NCBI GenBank assembly: GCA_934047225.1
Contig: OW203983.1
Span: forward strand, 39,118,310-39,182,309
Reading direction: 5' to 3'
Source of the DNA: Ypsolopha sequella
Lineage: Eukaryota; Arthropoda; Insecta; Lepidoptera; Ypsolophidae
DNA length: 64,000 nt
The position numbers and the translations under genes were made by a program. How positions within the stretch are numbered: the first letter of the stretch is position 1; each line of letters opens with the position of its first letter. The notes under the pieces are model-generated. The model was not told the DNA's origin, did not search any database, and was given only the letters and a program-made list of their open reading frames with translations. Shown one piece after another: positions 42,331 to 54,365 of the stretch.

Positions 42331-45300
42331 AAAACAATAAATTACACCACTTGACTCGCGGCCCGCACCGTTTTAAATGGGTGTATCATATTATTATTAC
42401 GTCCAACCGAGCTTGGCGCGGCAAACAGGTGAAGGGTTAGATGGTAAGATCAAATTTTATCTACCTAACTACTTAGCACAACAATAAGTGAAAGCAGCAG
42501 AGTAGTACGTGGTCATACTACGCAAGTCTTTTATTTCAGTGTATATGGATAGGGATTTTTAACATAGCTATAAATGGCAACACCTTCAGACTCGTTACTG
42601 TTGAGGTTATGAATGTAAATTGCATATTATCTTGTTTATTTAGGGGATATTATGCTTTCTTTCACAAATGATCTTAATATAAGAGAAAATATAGTAAAAC
42701 AAGCAATTTCATACATTGAAATACATTAAGTACTTATACCTATGGAGTGAAACATCGGGCATAGCACGTCCTCAACGATTTTTGCAGCTTAGAGCACTGC
42801 AACTCACCATAATTGTTTTTTTCTAAACCATTTACTCATGAACTGTCAATATACGTATGTTTATTGAAAATAGGGAACTAAAACTTGCAAAATTAAATAA
42901 TTGCTTAGATCTTATTGTTTGTCTGGCACCATTAACCTCACTGACTGGTGTGCCAGACAAAACAAAGTGGTTACACTTTTCCATTATAGTCTACTCTTTC
43001 TCACGATCACGCATATGTTGGTTTCATTTTTATTTTGTATGTGTGCGTTGTGACTTACTCTATGTATTTACTCTCTCTACGTAGCTTCTTAGAAGACGTA
43101 GTCATAGTTTAACCCTTTACCGCATACTATGACAAATTTGGAACACTCACATTTTTGCGTAAAATAAAACTACCAACGCCATCTCTGAATTTTGTTTGGA
43201 TTTAATTGCATTATAAAGAGTGTAATTTACTTAATAACATGCAAATGGCGCCTCTACAGAAGGGCATCGGTCGGTAAATCAGTCGTTTCGCCATTTTAAA
43301 AAACGACACTTCGCAGCCCTTTAAATTCGACTTTTTAATTGGTTTTCGTGAAAGTTTAGGTAAAAATAGTAATTAACGTTACAGAACGATGGATCCGCGA
43401 CAATTATACAGCAAAACACTTAAGATACAACCATAATATCATGTTAATATTATCAATCCAAGTTTGTTCCGAATTCGGAACAACATGCAGTAATGGCAAA
43501 ATCTATTGTGACAAATATGGAACTGCATGCACTCCAGCTAACAGCTTTCAAATTCCAAATTTCTATAATTTAATTTAATTAATATAAATTATTTATTTTA
43601 TTTTATTTTTAATAATAAAAAGCTACAAAACATGTGACTTATTGACGTCATAGTTGAGTCACAAGGGGTTTCATGTTTTCTGACATGAAAGTGACGTATG
43701 GGTTACTTATCAGGCATGTCATTGTGACCAGGAAAAATCTGACATTTGATATTTCTTGACTTGTCAGGTTTTTTTTATATTTTTCGTCTAATTTTAATTA
43801 GGCATATCTCTTGAACGACTGAAGCCGTTTTTTTGCCTACATGTTTTGACTCTATTAATTGGTATTATGGGTACATTAAGACCGATTACATTTTTTGATA
43901 GCTGTCAAAGTTTGACATTAGTAAAAAATAGTCAGATTTGCTTATATGTTTAGTTTTATTTATTTCTATAAACAAATCCAGTGCGTTTCTAGTATAACGA
44001 AGAAATTGGAATAATATCAAATTTTAATTTTTTTTTCATGTACCTGAATTGATAATTTGTAAGTTTCTACGTTTCTACTCTTGACTCTTATCTGGGGTCA
44101 ATGTCCTCAAATCCGACCCAGACTAATAAACTGCATAATGTTCCAAATATGTAACTTTAAAATTTGAGAACTGGAGTGCATGGCGTTCCTGGAACAATTC
44201 ATTTTTTGTTAATAACTTTTGAACGAAGAATTATTTATTTTTTTCAATATTTTTTTGGGTCTTTTATAGGCTGTGTAATAACATATATATTTGTTTCACG
44301 ATTTAAAAAATCCATGCGGAAAAGGGATAAACCATGGCTTATGACAATATATTATGACCTGTTTTCAATATACTCTATGGCTGTATGGTCTGAAACCTTC
44401 GCCTGCCTGACAAGTATATAAAAAGATAGAATAAACAAAAAAAAATAAACCATGGCCGAATAAAACTAAAAAAAAAAGAGTAAGGTTTTTAATTAGAGAC
44501 ACTCCTTTGACAGATAGAGTGTTGCCATTATTCGAAAAATAAAAATAGGGAAAGATATACGTCGATATGTCGATATCGATATTTACTGCAGCATAACGTA
44601 TGGTAGTAATGCGCGTTTACGAGACATTTCAACAATCAAGATAATCACAATCAATCAAATTTACAATCGAGATAAACGTCAATTTTGTTGATCGGTTGAA
44701 TGATTGAGACATTTTTCAATTGTTCCAAGATATGCTCCTTTAGTAATTTAAATCGAGGGAGCTGACCAAAAATAACAACGATAAACCATTTATTTGCTGG
44801 ACTAGAATCATCAAATTGGCTGTAACCATCGCCATAGCACGTTCTGTTTTTTTAGTTCTCTGAACACAAGACACATCCGAACACTCCAGAGATTGGAAGC
44901 CGAATAATGTTCTATTTGAATTAGGGATGTACGAATATTATCTATAATCTATTTTTAAAAAGACAATAATCGATTACAAGCTCGTCGACTTTTCTGTACC
45001 TATCTTTTTAAAATATTTTTCTATGCTTTGAAGCATTCTAAAAATATTTAGATTTTCCAAAGGGATGGATTTCGAAATAAATCATACAATCTTAATATTA
45101 ATAATTGATTACAACAATAATAATATATATTATAGCATTATTTTTTTGCTTGTAGTGTGTATGTTACTGCTAAAGTCCGAAGTACGGTTAAGTCCAAAAA
45201 ATCTAAAATAGATAGCGACGACGAGCGAAACGAGATATATTTCGCAGATATACCTTTATAATCTCTATCAATTTTGCATTCGAAATCGCATTCGTAATTG

Positions 45301-45582
45301 TAAACAAAATGGCACTACTTGGATACCTGTTTTTTTAAGCTGACAAAACCTGTCTTTTATGTTGACAATTACTGAGATTTTGTTACGGTTTTAAAAGATT
45401 CGTTATCGATTATTATAAAATTGCAAGTTTTTATTTTCGATAATAATTGTGAAACAAACTTAAAAAGGCCATGTGGAATTTTTTTTCGAAAATTTAATGT
45501 AAAAGTGTAAAGTTATATTTTTGTTAAATTTTGCGTCACTTGACCGTATGAGTTTTCGCGTATAAGAAACGCCGTTAATTTT
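42331..45582. other. Intergenic, AT-rich
   Basis: No gene recognised. The open frames at 42857-43084 and 44164-44421 are short and lack domains. Short motifs such as 'tatgacaaatttggaac' and 'tgacatg' recur between 43120 and 43750, perhaps a decayed repeat. Confidence 0.45.
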
Positions 45583-45960
45583 ATGATATCGATAAGAGCA
45601 GCACTGGCTGAAAAGTGGCAACATTTTGATTTTCGAGTTGTCAAACGAGCGTCTCGAATTAAAAATCCTACTTTAGTTTTATTACATATACCACGGTATA
45701 AACAAAACGGTTCTTTATATCGTGACATTGATAAGTTTTATACATCTGTGGTTTGTCGCCTAAGACTTGGACACGCGTAGACCCCTGTGTTCTCGGCAAA
45801 ATCAGGGTAAGGGACCACTCCCTGTGTGAGTGTGGCTTAGATGACGGTATAGTAGATCACTATGTTTTGATTGCCAAAAACTACAATTTTCTCCGTATGA
45901 TGTTCTCCCTTCTAAAATCGACCGCCCCGTTAACTTCAGCTTTTTGTTGTCACGTGTTTA
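45583..45960 (+). pseudogene. 3' remnant of an RNase H-type LINE
   Basis: The first frame reads KFYTSVVCRLRLGHA. After a frameshift at about 45779 the reading continues GKIRVRDHSLCECGLDDGIV, then DHYVLIAKNY. This matches the C-terminal 'RLRFGH…C.CG…D..HIL..C' zinc-knuckle-like end of I-group ORF2 proteins (compare the intact element near 61190-61320). Only this end remains. Confidence 0.65.
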
Positions 45961-46121
45961 TAGTCCCTTTGTATATATATATATGTATATATATATAGGG
46001 TTTTTATTTGAACCGTGCGCTCTTAATTTGGGGGTAGGGGGAGTGGGGGCTCTCCTGTCCCCCTAGTATAGTTTTTTTGTGCGGAAATGTAGTTCCTGAT
46101 CCCTGGTACCTTGGTAGATAT

Positions 46122-46210
46122 TATAACCAAAATCTGTTCTTAAGGTTAGTTTCTAGCCATGGTCTTTATAACCAAAATCTGTTCTTAAGGATAGTTTCTA
46201 GCCATGGTCT
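46122..46210. repeat. 45-bp tandem duplication
   Basis: The unit TATAACCAAAATCTGTTCTT…GCCATGGTCT is repeated twice in tandem (46122-46166 and 46167-46210) with one mismatch, followed by a 14-bp hairpin (GCCAGATTTGATTT … AAATCAAATCTGGC, about 46219-46267). Confidence 0.85.
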
Positions 46211-46827
46211 ATTAACTTGGCCAGATTTGATTTGAAAGTGATTGATTCGCTTTTAAATCAAATCTGGCTACTACTACAATACTACGTCTCTTTCCTCTTG
46301 AAAGGTAAAGAATTTGAAGGTAAATTTTTTGGCTTAGCATTGTCATAGTAAATTTAGCACTCCATTATAGTTATAAGCTTCTTGGGTATGACTATCCATC
46401 TCTCTATCTACCGCAGCAATTTTTTAGAATGCTCATTTGATCAGAAACATTAAAAAAATCATAAGCGATTGCACTGCCATCACTAACATATTATCATGAT
46501 ATATATGGCCGCCGTTGATAGTCACCTCTGTGATTAAGTAAAGAGGTGACATAAGAAGTATCTACTATAATAATTTACGGTTGTATCTCTGACACAACTG
46601 CTGCTCTGTTTTGAAGTCAATCATGTTTTGTATATTAGGTTTGAGAGATAATAATAATCAAAGAAAAGTTTGATAAAACAGCACTGTCAAAGTGTTAGCA
46701 ACATATTATGCTGCGTGTAAATAGACTGCTACCTTTAAATGAGACCACATACTCTACTGATCATACCGAATAACTTTCCCAAAGAACAAAAATCCTTTCC
46801 ATACTTACTAAATTTAAGAACCTATTA

Positions 46828-46989
46828 AAGCCGATTCTGAAGGCTTTAATTTTAGTTTTAGTGCTGTCAAAACTAAATTTTGTTTATTGTAAAATAGTCC
46901 TTAAATGCTAGGAACAGAAGCTAAATTACTTTGAAATAATTTTAGTTTTGACAGCACTAAAACTAAAATTAAAGCCTTCAGAATCGGCT
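46828..46989. mobile_element. MITE with ~50-bp inverted repeats
   Basis: AGCCGATTCTGAAGGCTTTA at the left is inverted at the right end (…TAAAGCCTTCAGAATCGGCT). The arms run on through 'ttttagttttagtgctgtca'. A partial copy lies at 23553-23592. Confidence 0.82.
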
Positions 46990-47037
46990 ACACTGTAAAT
47001 GTAATTCTTAAGTCTTTATTTTATTTGCATGATTAGA

Positions 47038-47420
47038 TGAAGAGGCTATGCGTATTTAATTTTTGTCACTGTCACTCCAAGCGAAAACACGCTCAGTGCG
47101 AGAGGGGCTGATTCGGGCCAAAAGCGAAAAATGTTAGTTTCATAATTTTTATAACAAAACTAAAATAGCTATCAAAATTTCAAATATCAAATCTCTAGAT
47201 ATTGTTGAAACACACCTAATAAAATATGTGTGAGTTCTGTATATGGTTCCTATACGTCAAACGAGGAGAAAAAGTGTGTTTGACGACCTCATTTCAACAA
47301 TTATTTCTATAGAGGAAAATTTATCCAAACATGTTTTCCAATTTCAAAACCCTGGATCCATCTATTTCATGAAACTCACAGAAAAAAAACACCCATATTT
47401 TTTTCGCATATCGCCTTAAG
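47038..47420. repeat. Interspersed ~400-bp repeat, inverted copy of 29277-29695
   Basis: It has the same ends (agaggctatgcg … cgcatatcgcctta) and the block 'tcatttcaacaattatttct' in reverse. Confidence 0.7.
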
Positions 47421-47579
47421 TGTAATCGTAGATGATGTGGTTTCATTTAAAGATAGCATTACATCAATATTAAGTCAGCTGAATTGAATTATCTTAGGGT
47501 TCCATACCCAAACGGGACCGTATTACAAAGCCTCATGTGTCTTTGGAAGGGTCTACAGCTCCAGCCGTAATATTAGGTC

Positions 47580-47897
47580 TTTACACCAAATTATGTAGTT
47601 CCTTTTCTGTATGAATGAGACCACCTTAAGCTAACACCAACATTAATTTAATTTTTGAAAAGTGTATGCCGTAAAAAATTATTACGAATCTTATCATGGA
47701 AATGGATGGCATTTAAGACGAACTGTTTATGAAGATTTATTTTGGTTATCAAACTGATAATAAAATCAGAATTAAATACGTAGATGTAAAACCTTGAAAT
47801 CAATTTTCAAACAAAAACAATAGCTATTGAATTACAGGAATTATGAACTCATGAATCTGTAATAAAATTTCGGAAATTTCATATGTAAAGACGTATT
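47580..47897 (+). repeat. Interspersed ~300-bp repeat, copy 2 of 19205-19505
   Basis: See copy 1. The order of the shared blocks is the same. A small inserted segment separates 'gaatgagacca' from 'ttattacgaat'. Just upstream (47498-47520) is a piece of the gggttcc lepidopteran repeat. Confidence 0.72.
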
Positions 47898-48248
47898 AGA
47901 TAGCCAGTTGAAATTTTCGCAAAATACCTATGGCCTCCATCATGCAAAACAAAATAATGAAAAAAAACCAAGAAATTAAAAAACAAGGAGATGTCACCGA
48001 TTGCCACCATACATATTGTACAATACAATATTGTTTATTGCACACCAAAAAACAGAAGTAAGGAAACAGTTTTATAATAGTAGTAGGGTACAATTAGCGG
48101 TCTTATCACTAAAAGAGATCTCTTTCAGACAACCTTTAGTACATACTATTGTAGTACATACTTTAATAGTAAAACAACAAATAATACAAATTATGGTTCC
48201 ATACATTTTAGTACCTAGTTTTTTGTCACCTGTATGTTGTTATGTACA

Positions 48249-48746
48249 TGTACAGTGGAGATCACATCAACCTAACATACATCATCATCATCATCAACAT
48301 TTTGTTCATAATAATATATTTTAAATTTTTTATCATTACTATATTGTTCTCCTTTATATGACTTTATAATTTAGATTAAGATTTACATTTCATTTAAGTT
48401 ACAAACATATTCAAGCAATCTGTTAAAATTATTAGTTGACCTGTTTGTTATTTTTTCTTTACTGAGGTGATTATAAATTGGCACCTGAAATACAGATCTT
48501 ACGATTTAGCTCAGGCGTCAAATATTTAGATTTATATAATATAAATAATACTCATACTTTTAGTTTATCTAAGTGACTAAATATTTCTCTAAACTCTTTA
48601 TTTTTAGTACTTACTTAACTTTTTGGTCAATAAAGTTATTATTTTATTTTTATTGGACTTTCTACATATCTTATATTATATCCTTCACTATAGGGGATAA
48701 TTTAGTACTTCAAGTGTATAGGTTGATGTGATCTCCACTATACCAT
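48249..48746. mobile_element. ~500-bp element with tacagtggagatc termini
   Basis: The left end 'gtacagtggagatcacatca' and the right end 'tgatgtgatctccactatac' are inverted repeats of the family also seen at 27588-27704. There is an interior (CAT)n stretch but no coding capacity. A fragment of the gggttcc repeat follows (48755-48875). Confidence 0.6.
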
Positions 48747-49009
48747 AATGTTTTGAGGGTTCCATACCCAAAGGTTGCCAAACATCAAAACCCTGGGGGT
48801 GGGTTAGGGTCGGTAGGTGGGTTTTAGTACGGAATCTTTTGTGAGCGAGCTAGACTCGCACTTGGCTGATTTTTTTAATGCTTCTACGTTTGTATGAAAA
48901 TTAGATTGAAATAAATGGTTCTCTTTTGCATGAGACACTAGTATATTTTTTGTTTTGTACCAGCTGTACTACCATTCCTTGCGACATGACTTGAGTATAC
49001 GTCATATTA

Positions 49010-49400
49010 TATACTAGCTGTTGCCCGCGACTTAGTCCGTGTGGAAGAACGTAATGAGACCACTGTAATCCCAGTTTTTAAGTTGGATAATAAGTTATCG
49101 AACAGTGATCGCCCTTCCTTCTTTCTCTGTAATCCATGCCTCACTGCTGAGGTTCGAACAGTGGTAACCGCATCAAAACTCGTTCAGTAATTTTTGCATG
49201 ATGCATGAAATAATGAGAAAATTCGAAAGAATTATTTTTTTGTGTCTCTATCGCACCACTATTTTTTGATTGAAAAATTGCATTGTGCATTTTCAAAACT
49301 TTTTGAGTATTCTGTTTTAACCAAAAAAGCTTTGAAAAATAAAATAAATAAACAAACTAACACACGCACTATGTCAACAATAAGCTGCATGGGCTAATCT
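49010..49400 (+). repeat. Lepidopteran 'ctgttgcccgcgacttagtcc' repeat
   Basis: It starts 'actagctgttgcccgcgact' and ends in 'aaataaacaaactaacacac'. I recognise this as a common lepidopteran interspersed repeat. The exact class is uncertain (SINE or RTE-derived). Confidence 0.6.
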
Positions 49401-50280
49401 TTGCATATATGTACTTACCAAGATTAGATAGATTTTTGTTTTAAAACCTACCCTATTGAAACGAGCGGTCGGCTTGGCTGTATGGAGTTTTTATCATTGG
49501 TCTCTATTTTTAAAAGTTTGTCGTTATGAAAGTATTTACCCCCCCCCCCCCCCGGGCGTAGATGGATTTTCATACATTTATTCCTGCCCTAGGGCAAAAA
49601 TGAAATCCTTCCCGTGTTCTTTTCTCAAAGGTAAAACAAACACTTGCCAAATTAGTTTGAGAAAAAATAATACCACTGTATTGTGATGGAAATCTGTAGT
49701 CTCTGCCTATCCCTCTGGGAGACAGACGTGAGTATATGTATGTGTGTATGTACTGTGAATAAAAATAAACTATATTGCCTTTTAAAATATATTGTATGCA
49801 CTTATTATTTTTGAGCTAAATATATCAGTCCAAGTAAAGATCCTCTTACACCTCTGTATTAGGTCAGTCAGGTGATACATGATACAGTCCGTAACACCTG
49901 TTAAAAGAAAAAGAACTCAATTGCCTTTTTGATGGTAAATTCGTATTTCTTGATCCAAAAAACATATAATTTGTCATATTGGTCAACAGTGTGCAATAAA
50001 TTTTGAGGAAGTCAGTACAAGGCCGCCATCTTGGACGCGATGCTGAAAATCACCGAAAAAAATATGCACAAAAATGACAACTAAGATATTTGGAATCTAC
50101 ATATTAAAATCTACTATATAAAACGAAAATATCAAACTCCCTTTTTATTTATTTCAATCCCTACTACCTCTGGTAAGCCTTCTATGTAGCTTCTAACAGT
50201 AGAAAAGTAAATTCCAAAAATCTTTAAATGACGATGTCTTTTTATTCCAAATTAAGTTCTGTCATCCTATCAAAACTTTG
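49401..50280. other. Intergenic region before the zinc-finger gene
   Basis: It contains a (C)n run at about 49539-49554. No gene recognised; the open frame at 49456-49686 has no domain. Confidence 0.5.
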
Positions 50281-50333
50281 AAAAATAAATCTGTCTGTAT
50301 GTCTCTTAGAGACATACAGACAGATTTATTTTT
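50281..50333. repeat. Perfect 53-bp palindrome (26-bp arms, 1-nt spacer)
   Basis: The left arm 50281-50306 (begins AAAAATAAATCTGTCTGTAT) is exactly inverted at 50308-50333 around a single T at 50307. It lies 210 bp upstream of the zinc-finger ATG and can extrude as a cruciform or form a long RNA hairpin if transcribed. Confidence 0.95.
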
Positions 50334-50543
50334 AAGTCGCTGATTTATGTTCTATTACTCTTCTTTAGTCACCCCCTTTCTTTTATTATTACTTTTCTTC
50401 AATGTACAGACACACCGGGTTCTAATATTTTATTATATGTATTGATGTATTGATTACCAATATGTAGTATGATATTATTTGCAAATCCTTGTTAACATGA
50501 ACTTTTTCTTCAGTTTCAGGAAACAGCAAGGTGTCATTTTAAG

Positions 50544-52799
50544 ATGTCAACTACTCCTCATATGGATATAAAACAGGTAAACAATGTAAAAAGACAGAGT
50601 CAACAATCAAGCACAATGAACCAATGTCGAGTCTGTTTAATGGAGGGTTCCATCCCTATGAATGATTATCTTGTTGAAATGATTAACTACTTTACTGAAA
50701 TTGGTGTGAGGCAAGATGATCTATTGCCAAAGTTTTTATGTGAATCGTGTCATGATCTCGTACTTGCAGCTGTTTTATTGCGAGACATTGCAACGGAATC
50801 AGATTGCACCCTAAAGAACCAACCTTTTAAGAAAAAATCAACCTTAAATTTGACCAGTACTAAGAGTAATTTGCTTCAAAAACTTGCACAACATTATACT
50901 ATACCTTCAGGTGTTGATAATAAAACTAAAGAATTAAAGATCGATTATGTTGATAAGAAGGATTCTGACCTGAAGTTTACAGATGAGCAGTCAGACTTAG
51001 ATGTCATGTCTTGTTTGAAATGCGATGCAGATTTTTTAGACCCATTGAGTTTTAAAGCACATTTAGCTGTGCATCAGTCTGAAAGTCACAAAGAAGTGAT
51101 GACAAAAAAACAAAAAGAACAGCCTGCAATAACATTTGATGAACTCAAAGTACAACATACTACAAATATCAACAGTGTTATTATACCTAAACTTACAGAG
51201 TTGGCTTACGAAAGTAAAGAAAGAATACAAATTCAATATATGGAATATAAAACTGATGTACGTCAAAAACAACAAATTGTTGATAATTTAAACAAGAAGT
51301 TAAAACAAATAGCTGTATTAACAGAGTCGATAAATGCGGAAAAATCACCTACACATGTCAATATTAAATTCACATGTATGACTAATGTATCAAGAAAACA
51401 TAATTCAAAGATAGTTAAAAAGCCACAATTGATAATTTACAAGAATAAATGTTTTTTTGTATGTAACGAAGTTCAAGATTTCCATGTTTATGCCCACAAA
51501 CATTTAATAAACAGGGTTCCTGAGTATAAATCTGCAATTGAGAACAACATGACTAATGAACATACAGAAAGAACACGAACGAACAGTTCTCAATGTGATT
51601 TAAATTTTACCCCTGAAGATATTGATTCCAACAGCTCAATTGAACAAAAATCCAATACGACAATAAAGAACAAACACTATTTAAACGTAAAGGATTCCAC
51701 CAACATTAATGAAGCTTCAGCTAAATGTAAAAACGAAGATGATAATTCCGTTGATATGACAATAAAGAACAAACACTATTTAAAGGTAAAGGATTTCAAC
51801 AACATTAATGAAGCTTCAGCTAAATGTAAAAACGATGAAGATTATTCCGATGATACGAAAATAAAGAACAAACACTATTTAAAAGTAAAGGATTTCACCA
51901 ACATTAATGAAGCGTCAGCTAAATGTGAAAACGAAGATGATTATTCTGATCAACGTCCCTCTACAAAAGAGCCTTTGCTCTTGTCTAGAATTTTCGTTAA
52001 TACGGATGATGATACTGAGGTATTTAACTGTAAAGAATGTAACGATGATTGCGTTAGTTTCACCTCATACATTTCTCATTTACAAACACATTTGCGTGAA
52101 AAATATCCTATTGAAGTACGACAATGGACATGTAAAATATGTATGAATGATTTTAAAGATAAACAATATATGCATTTTATTTTGCATATGGCACGTCATA
52201 TTGCTTGCCGAGTATGTAACAATGAAAAGACTGTAGAAGAATTGAGGAGCGTTAGGCAGATATGTCCACAACACAAGAAAATGGTTTACAATTTAAACAG
52301 AAGACGGAATGAAGCCAAAGTCTTGTGCGAAAATTGTGGAAAAAGCTTTGCTACTTCTGATTATAAAAAGCACAGTTTTACTCATAAAAAAGAGATGCGT
52401 GTTCAATGCAAGCTGTGTCCCTTCCGTACCACACGTTTGGGTCTGTTAAATTCACATATAGCTTATAGACACACCGAGAAACGCCGGTTCGTATGTGATA
52501 AATGTGAAAAATCTTTTGCTTCATCTGGTAACCTTGGATCACACATGAAATATGCGCATTCAACGAAGAGGTACATCTGTAGTGTTGAACGTTGTAAACG
52601 AAAATGCGTCTCCCAAGCCGCTTTGAACTATCATGTTCAGAATGAGCACATGGGTGGTAAAGAATGGAAATGCAAGTACTGTGAACAACAATTCCACAAA
52701 AGATCTGGGTATTGGCGTCATAAGCTTAAAGTCCATAAAACTTCAGCAAATAAAGGTAGACTTCCTCAATATTTGAGAAAAGATGATAAGGAACCATAG
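50544..52799 (+). CDS. ZAD-domain C2H2 zinc-finger protein with internal tandem repeats
   Basis: Probable nuclear DNA-binding regulator; 751 residues in one exon. The N-terminal zinc-finger-associated domain (residues ~27-85) has its four zinc ligands, C28, C31, C66 and C69, in CRVC…CESC spacing; ZADs dimerise. A first C2H2-like finger starts at C157, and one degenerate cysteine site sits in the linker (NKCFFVCNEV). Residues 373-471 are three tandem 33-residue repeats (IKNKHYLxVKDxxNINEASA…). The main finger array runs from C496 to the C-terminus: seven to eight fingers, including FVCDKCEKSFASSGNLGSHM and YICSVERCKRKCVSQAALNY. A WxC pattern and basic tail close the protein. ZAD proteins are a large insect-expanded family and the ortholog cannot be named. 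ATG 50544 is the first in frame. AATAAA lies at 52990-52995. The length and lack of introns are normal for the family. Confidence 0.92.
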   Translation: MSTTPHMDIKQVNNVKRQSQQSSTMNQCRVCLMEGSIPMNDYLVEMINYFTEIGVRQDDLLPKFLCESCHDLVLAAVLLRDIATESDCTLKNQPFKKKSTLNLTSTKSNLLQKLAQHYTIPSGVDNKTKELKIDYVDKKDSDLKFTDEQSDLDVMSCLKCDADFLDPLSFKAHLAVHQSESHKEVMTKKQKEQPAITFDELKVQHTTNINSVIIPKLTELAYESKERIQIQYMEYKTDVRQKQQIVDNLNKKLKQIAVLTESINAEKSPTHVNIKFTCMTNVSRKHNSKIVKKPQLIIYKNKCFFVCNEVQDFHVYAHKHLINRVPEYKSAIENNMTNEHTERTRTNSSQCDLNFTPEDIDSNSSIEQKSNTTIKNKHYLNVKDSTNINEASAKCKNEDDNSVDMTIKNKHYLKVKDFNNINEASAKCKNDEDYSDDTKIKNKHYLKVKDFTNINEASAKCENEDDYSDQRPSTKEPLLLSRIFVNTDDDTEVFNCKECNDDCVSFTSYISHLQTHLREKYPIEVRQWTCKICMNDFKDKQYMHFILHMARHIACRVCNNEKTVEELRSVRQICPQHKKMVYNLNRRRNEAKVLCENCGKSFATSDYKKHSFTHKKEMRVQCKLCPFRTTRLGLLNSHIAYRHTEKRRFVCDKCEKSFASSGNLGSHMKYAHSTKRYICSVERCKRKCVSQAALNYHVQNEHMGGKEWKCKYCEQQFHKRSGYWRHKLKVHKTSANKGRLPQYLRKDDKEP
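51660..51956 (+). repeat. 3 x 99-bp in-frame tandem repeat in the ZAD gene
   Basis: Units start at 51660, 51759 and 51858, each exactly 99 bp (33 codons). They differ at a few positions, mainly where Lys/Asn and Asp/Glu codons change. High identity implies recent expansion. They encode a charged, probably unstructured linker between the ZAD and the C-terminal fingers. Confidence 0.95.
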
Positions 52800-53099
52800 A
52801 CGTAGCTGTTACAGAAAGCTGCTCGTTGTTGCGTGAGCCAACCAGGTTCTAAACCCTTAGGCTAGGAATTTACAAGCCCTGCACCTTTCCAGGTAAGGGT
52901 ACTCGTGGCTGGCAATGTAGGCATTATGGTCATTCTGTACGAACTTATTTTGTGTGGCTTTTTCGAATTTCTAAGCCAAAATGTTTTAAAATAAAAACCT
53001 TCATTAGAAATGAAAGATGAAAACATAATCAGGGCCATCCAATCCAATTTCTTGCCGCAAGTAAACAGCTAGGGTAAAAGCGGTATTTTCTTTCTACGT
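52800..53099. other. 3' flank of the zinc-finger gene
   Basis: The 3' UTR with a poly(A) signal at 52990-52995. Nothing else seen. Confidence 0.5.
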
Positions 53100-53263
53100 G
53101 CGGGTCTACCGCGTAATTCTGATTTGTATCAACTTCAAGCAAATGCATGCGAAATTCAACGCGTGCAAAAGAGATGTCATGTTAGGCGGACGACGTCGCA
53201 CGCACGAAAAATTTCAATATCAAGTTGATGTTGATGAAAATCAGAATTACGCGGTAGACCCGC
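53100..53263. mobile_element. 154-bp MITE family, copy 3
   Basis: The core at 53105-53258 equals copy 1 in length and orientation. Here the inverted arms extend by GCGGG/CCCGC on either side. The arm differs from copy 1 by a paired change (TTCTGATTT with AAATCAGAA). Confidence 0.88.
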
Positions 53264-54365
53264 TGATCTCCTAGGTTTACTAAGCTAAAATTTTATGGCT
53301 GGAACCAAGGAGTAAATTGCTTTGAAGTTTTTTTATATTAATTGTTTCTTGAGTTCCGACGTTCGTTTTTTAAGTATAAATATGCCATCGGAGACCTATC
53401 ATTGTGTTTATTAATTCATTTTTAGGTCGATGATTTTTACCCTTATAACTCAATTGTGCAGTCAATTATGGTAGAGGATATAAAATATGTATATGTGACA
53501 TATGTGTAATAGCTTGATGTGAACTCCACTGTACTCCATATTATTGTATTGTCTTCTACATACATTATTCAAGCAAAATTCTTAGAAGCTGATTAATGTT
53601 GTCGTAAATAAAAATGTAAATAGTTTAATTTTAATCCTGGCCCGAAGAACGTTTTCAAAATATTTGTGCTTTTAAATTTGTTTCTGAAAATATGTTCAAA
53701 ATATTCCAACAATGCCGTGTAAGTTACCGAAATTATTGTTTTATAAATATATATTCACAAAAAAATAAGTAGGTGTATTTCTTTGAAACCATTTAATAAA
53801 TTTTATGCTCAGACCAAATAAAAAGTGAAGATGTAGGTGGTTTACTCTATGTAACAGATGAAGCAGGCCAAAAGTGAGACGGTTTCGTATTTGTAGGCCT
53901 TGAACACATGTCATACGCAATCTGTCTCAGTTTTTACTGCGCCTGCTCGGCAACACTCACTAAGTGGACACATTTTTACTTTCAGAGCAATAACTTCTTA
54001 TTCTATGTGTTTACGAAACCTGCCTCACGTTAATGTTGACAGCGCTACGTCTTGATTTTTTATTAGGTCTGAGATTTTAGGTACCAAATGAGATTTTACA
54101 TCAATACAATCGTAAAATAGTTACGATCTAAATATTTACCTATAATACATCAGTAAATATTATATTGTTTTCATCATATTTAATAATAATAAGATAGGTA
54201 ATGTTTTAGGTTAAGTTTTGTTTGTGTACATAAGTGTTGTATTTTTATGTTATTGTAAATAAATATAACAGTATTTTAAATGAGAAATATTAGTGTTGCT
54301 TTCAGTCCTCATTATATTTAGAAGAAACAGGTGTAAAATTTACCTCTGTAGTATGCCCCGCACCC
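53264..54365. other. Intergenic, AT-rich
   Basis: It contains one lone terminus of the tacagtggag family (53513-53534). No gene seen. Confidence 0.5.

Noticed and set aside
46122..46210. Possible CRISPR-like direct repeats
   Set aside because: Only two directly abutting 45-bp units without spacers, in a eukaryotic context; a simple tandem duplication.
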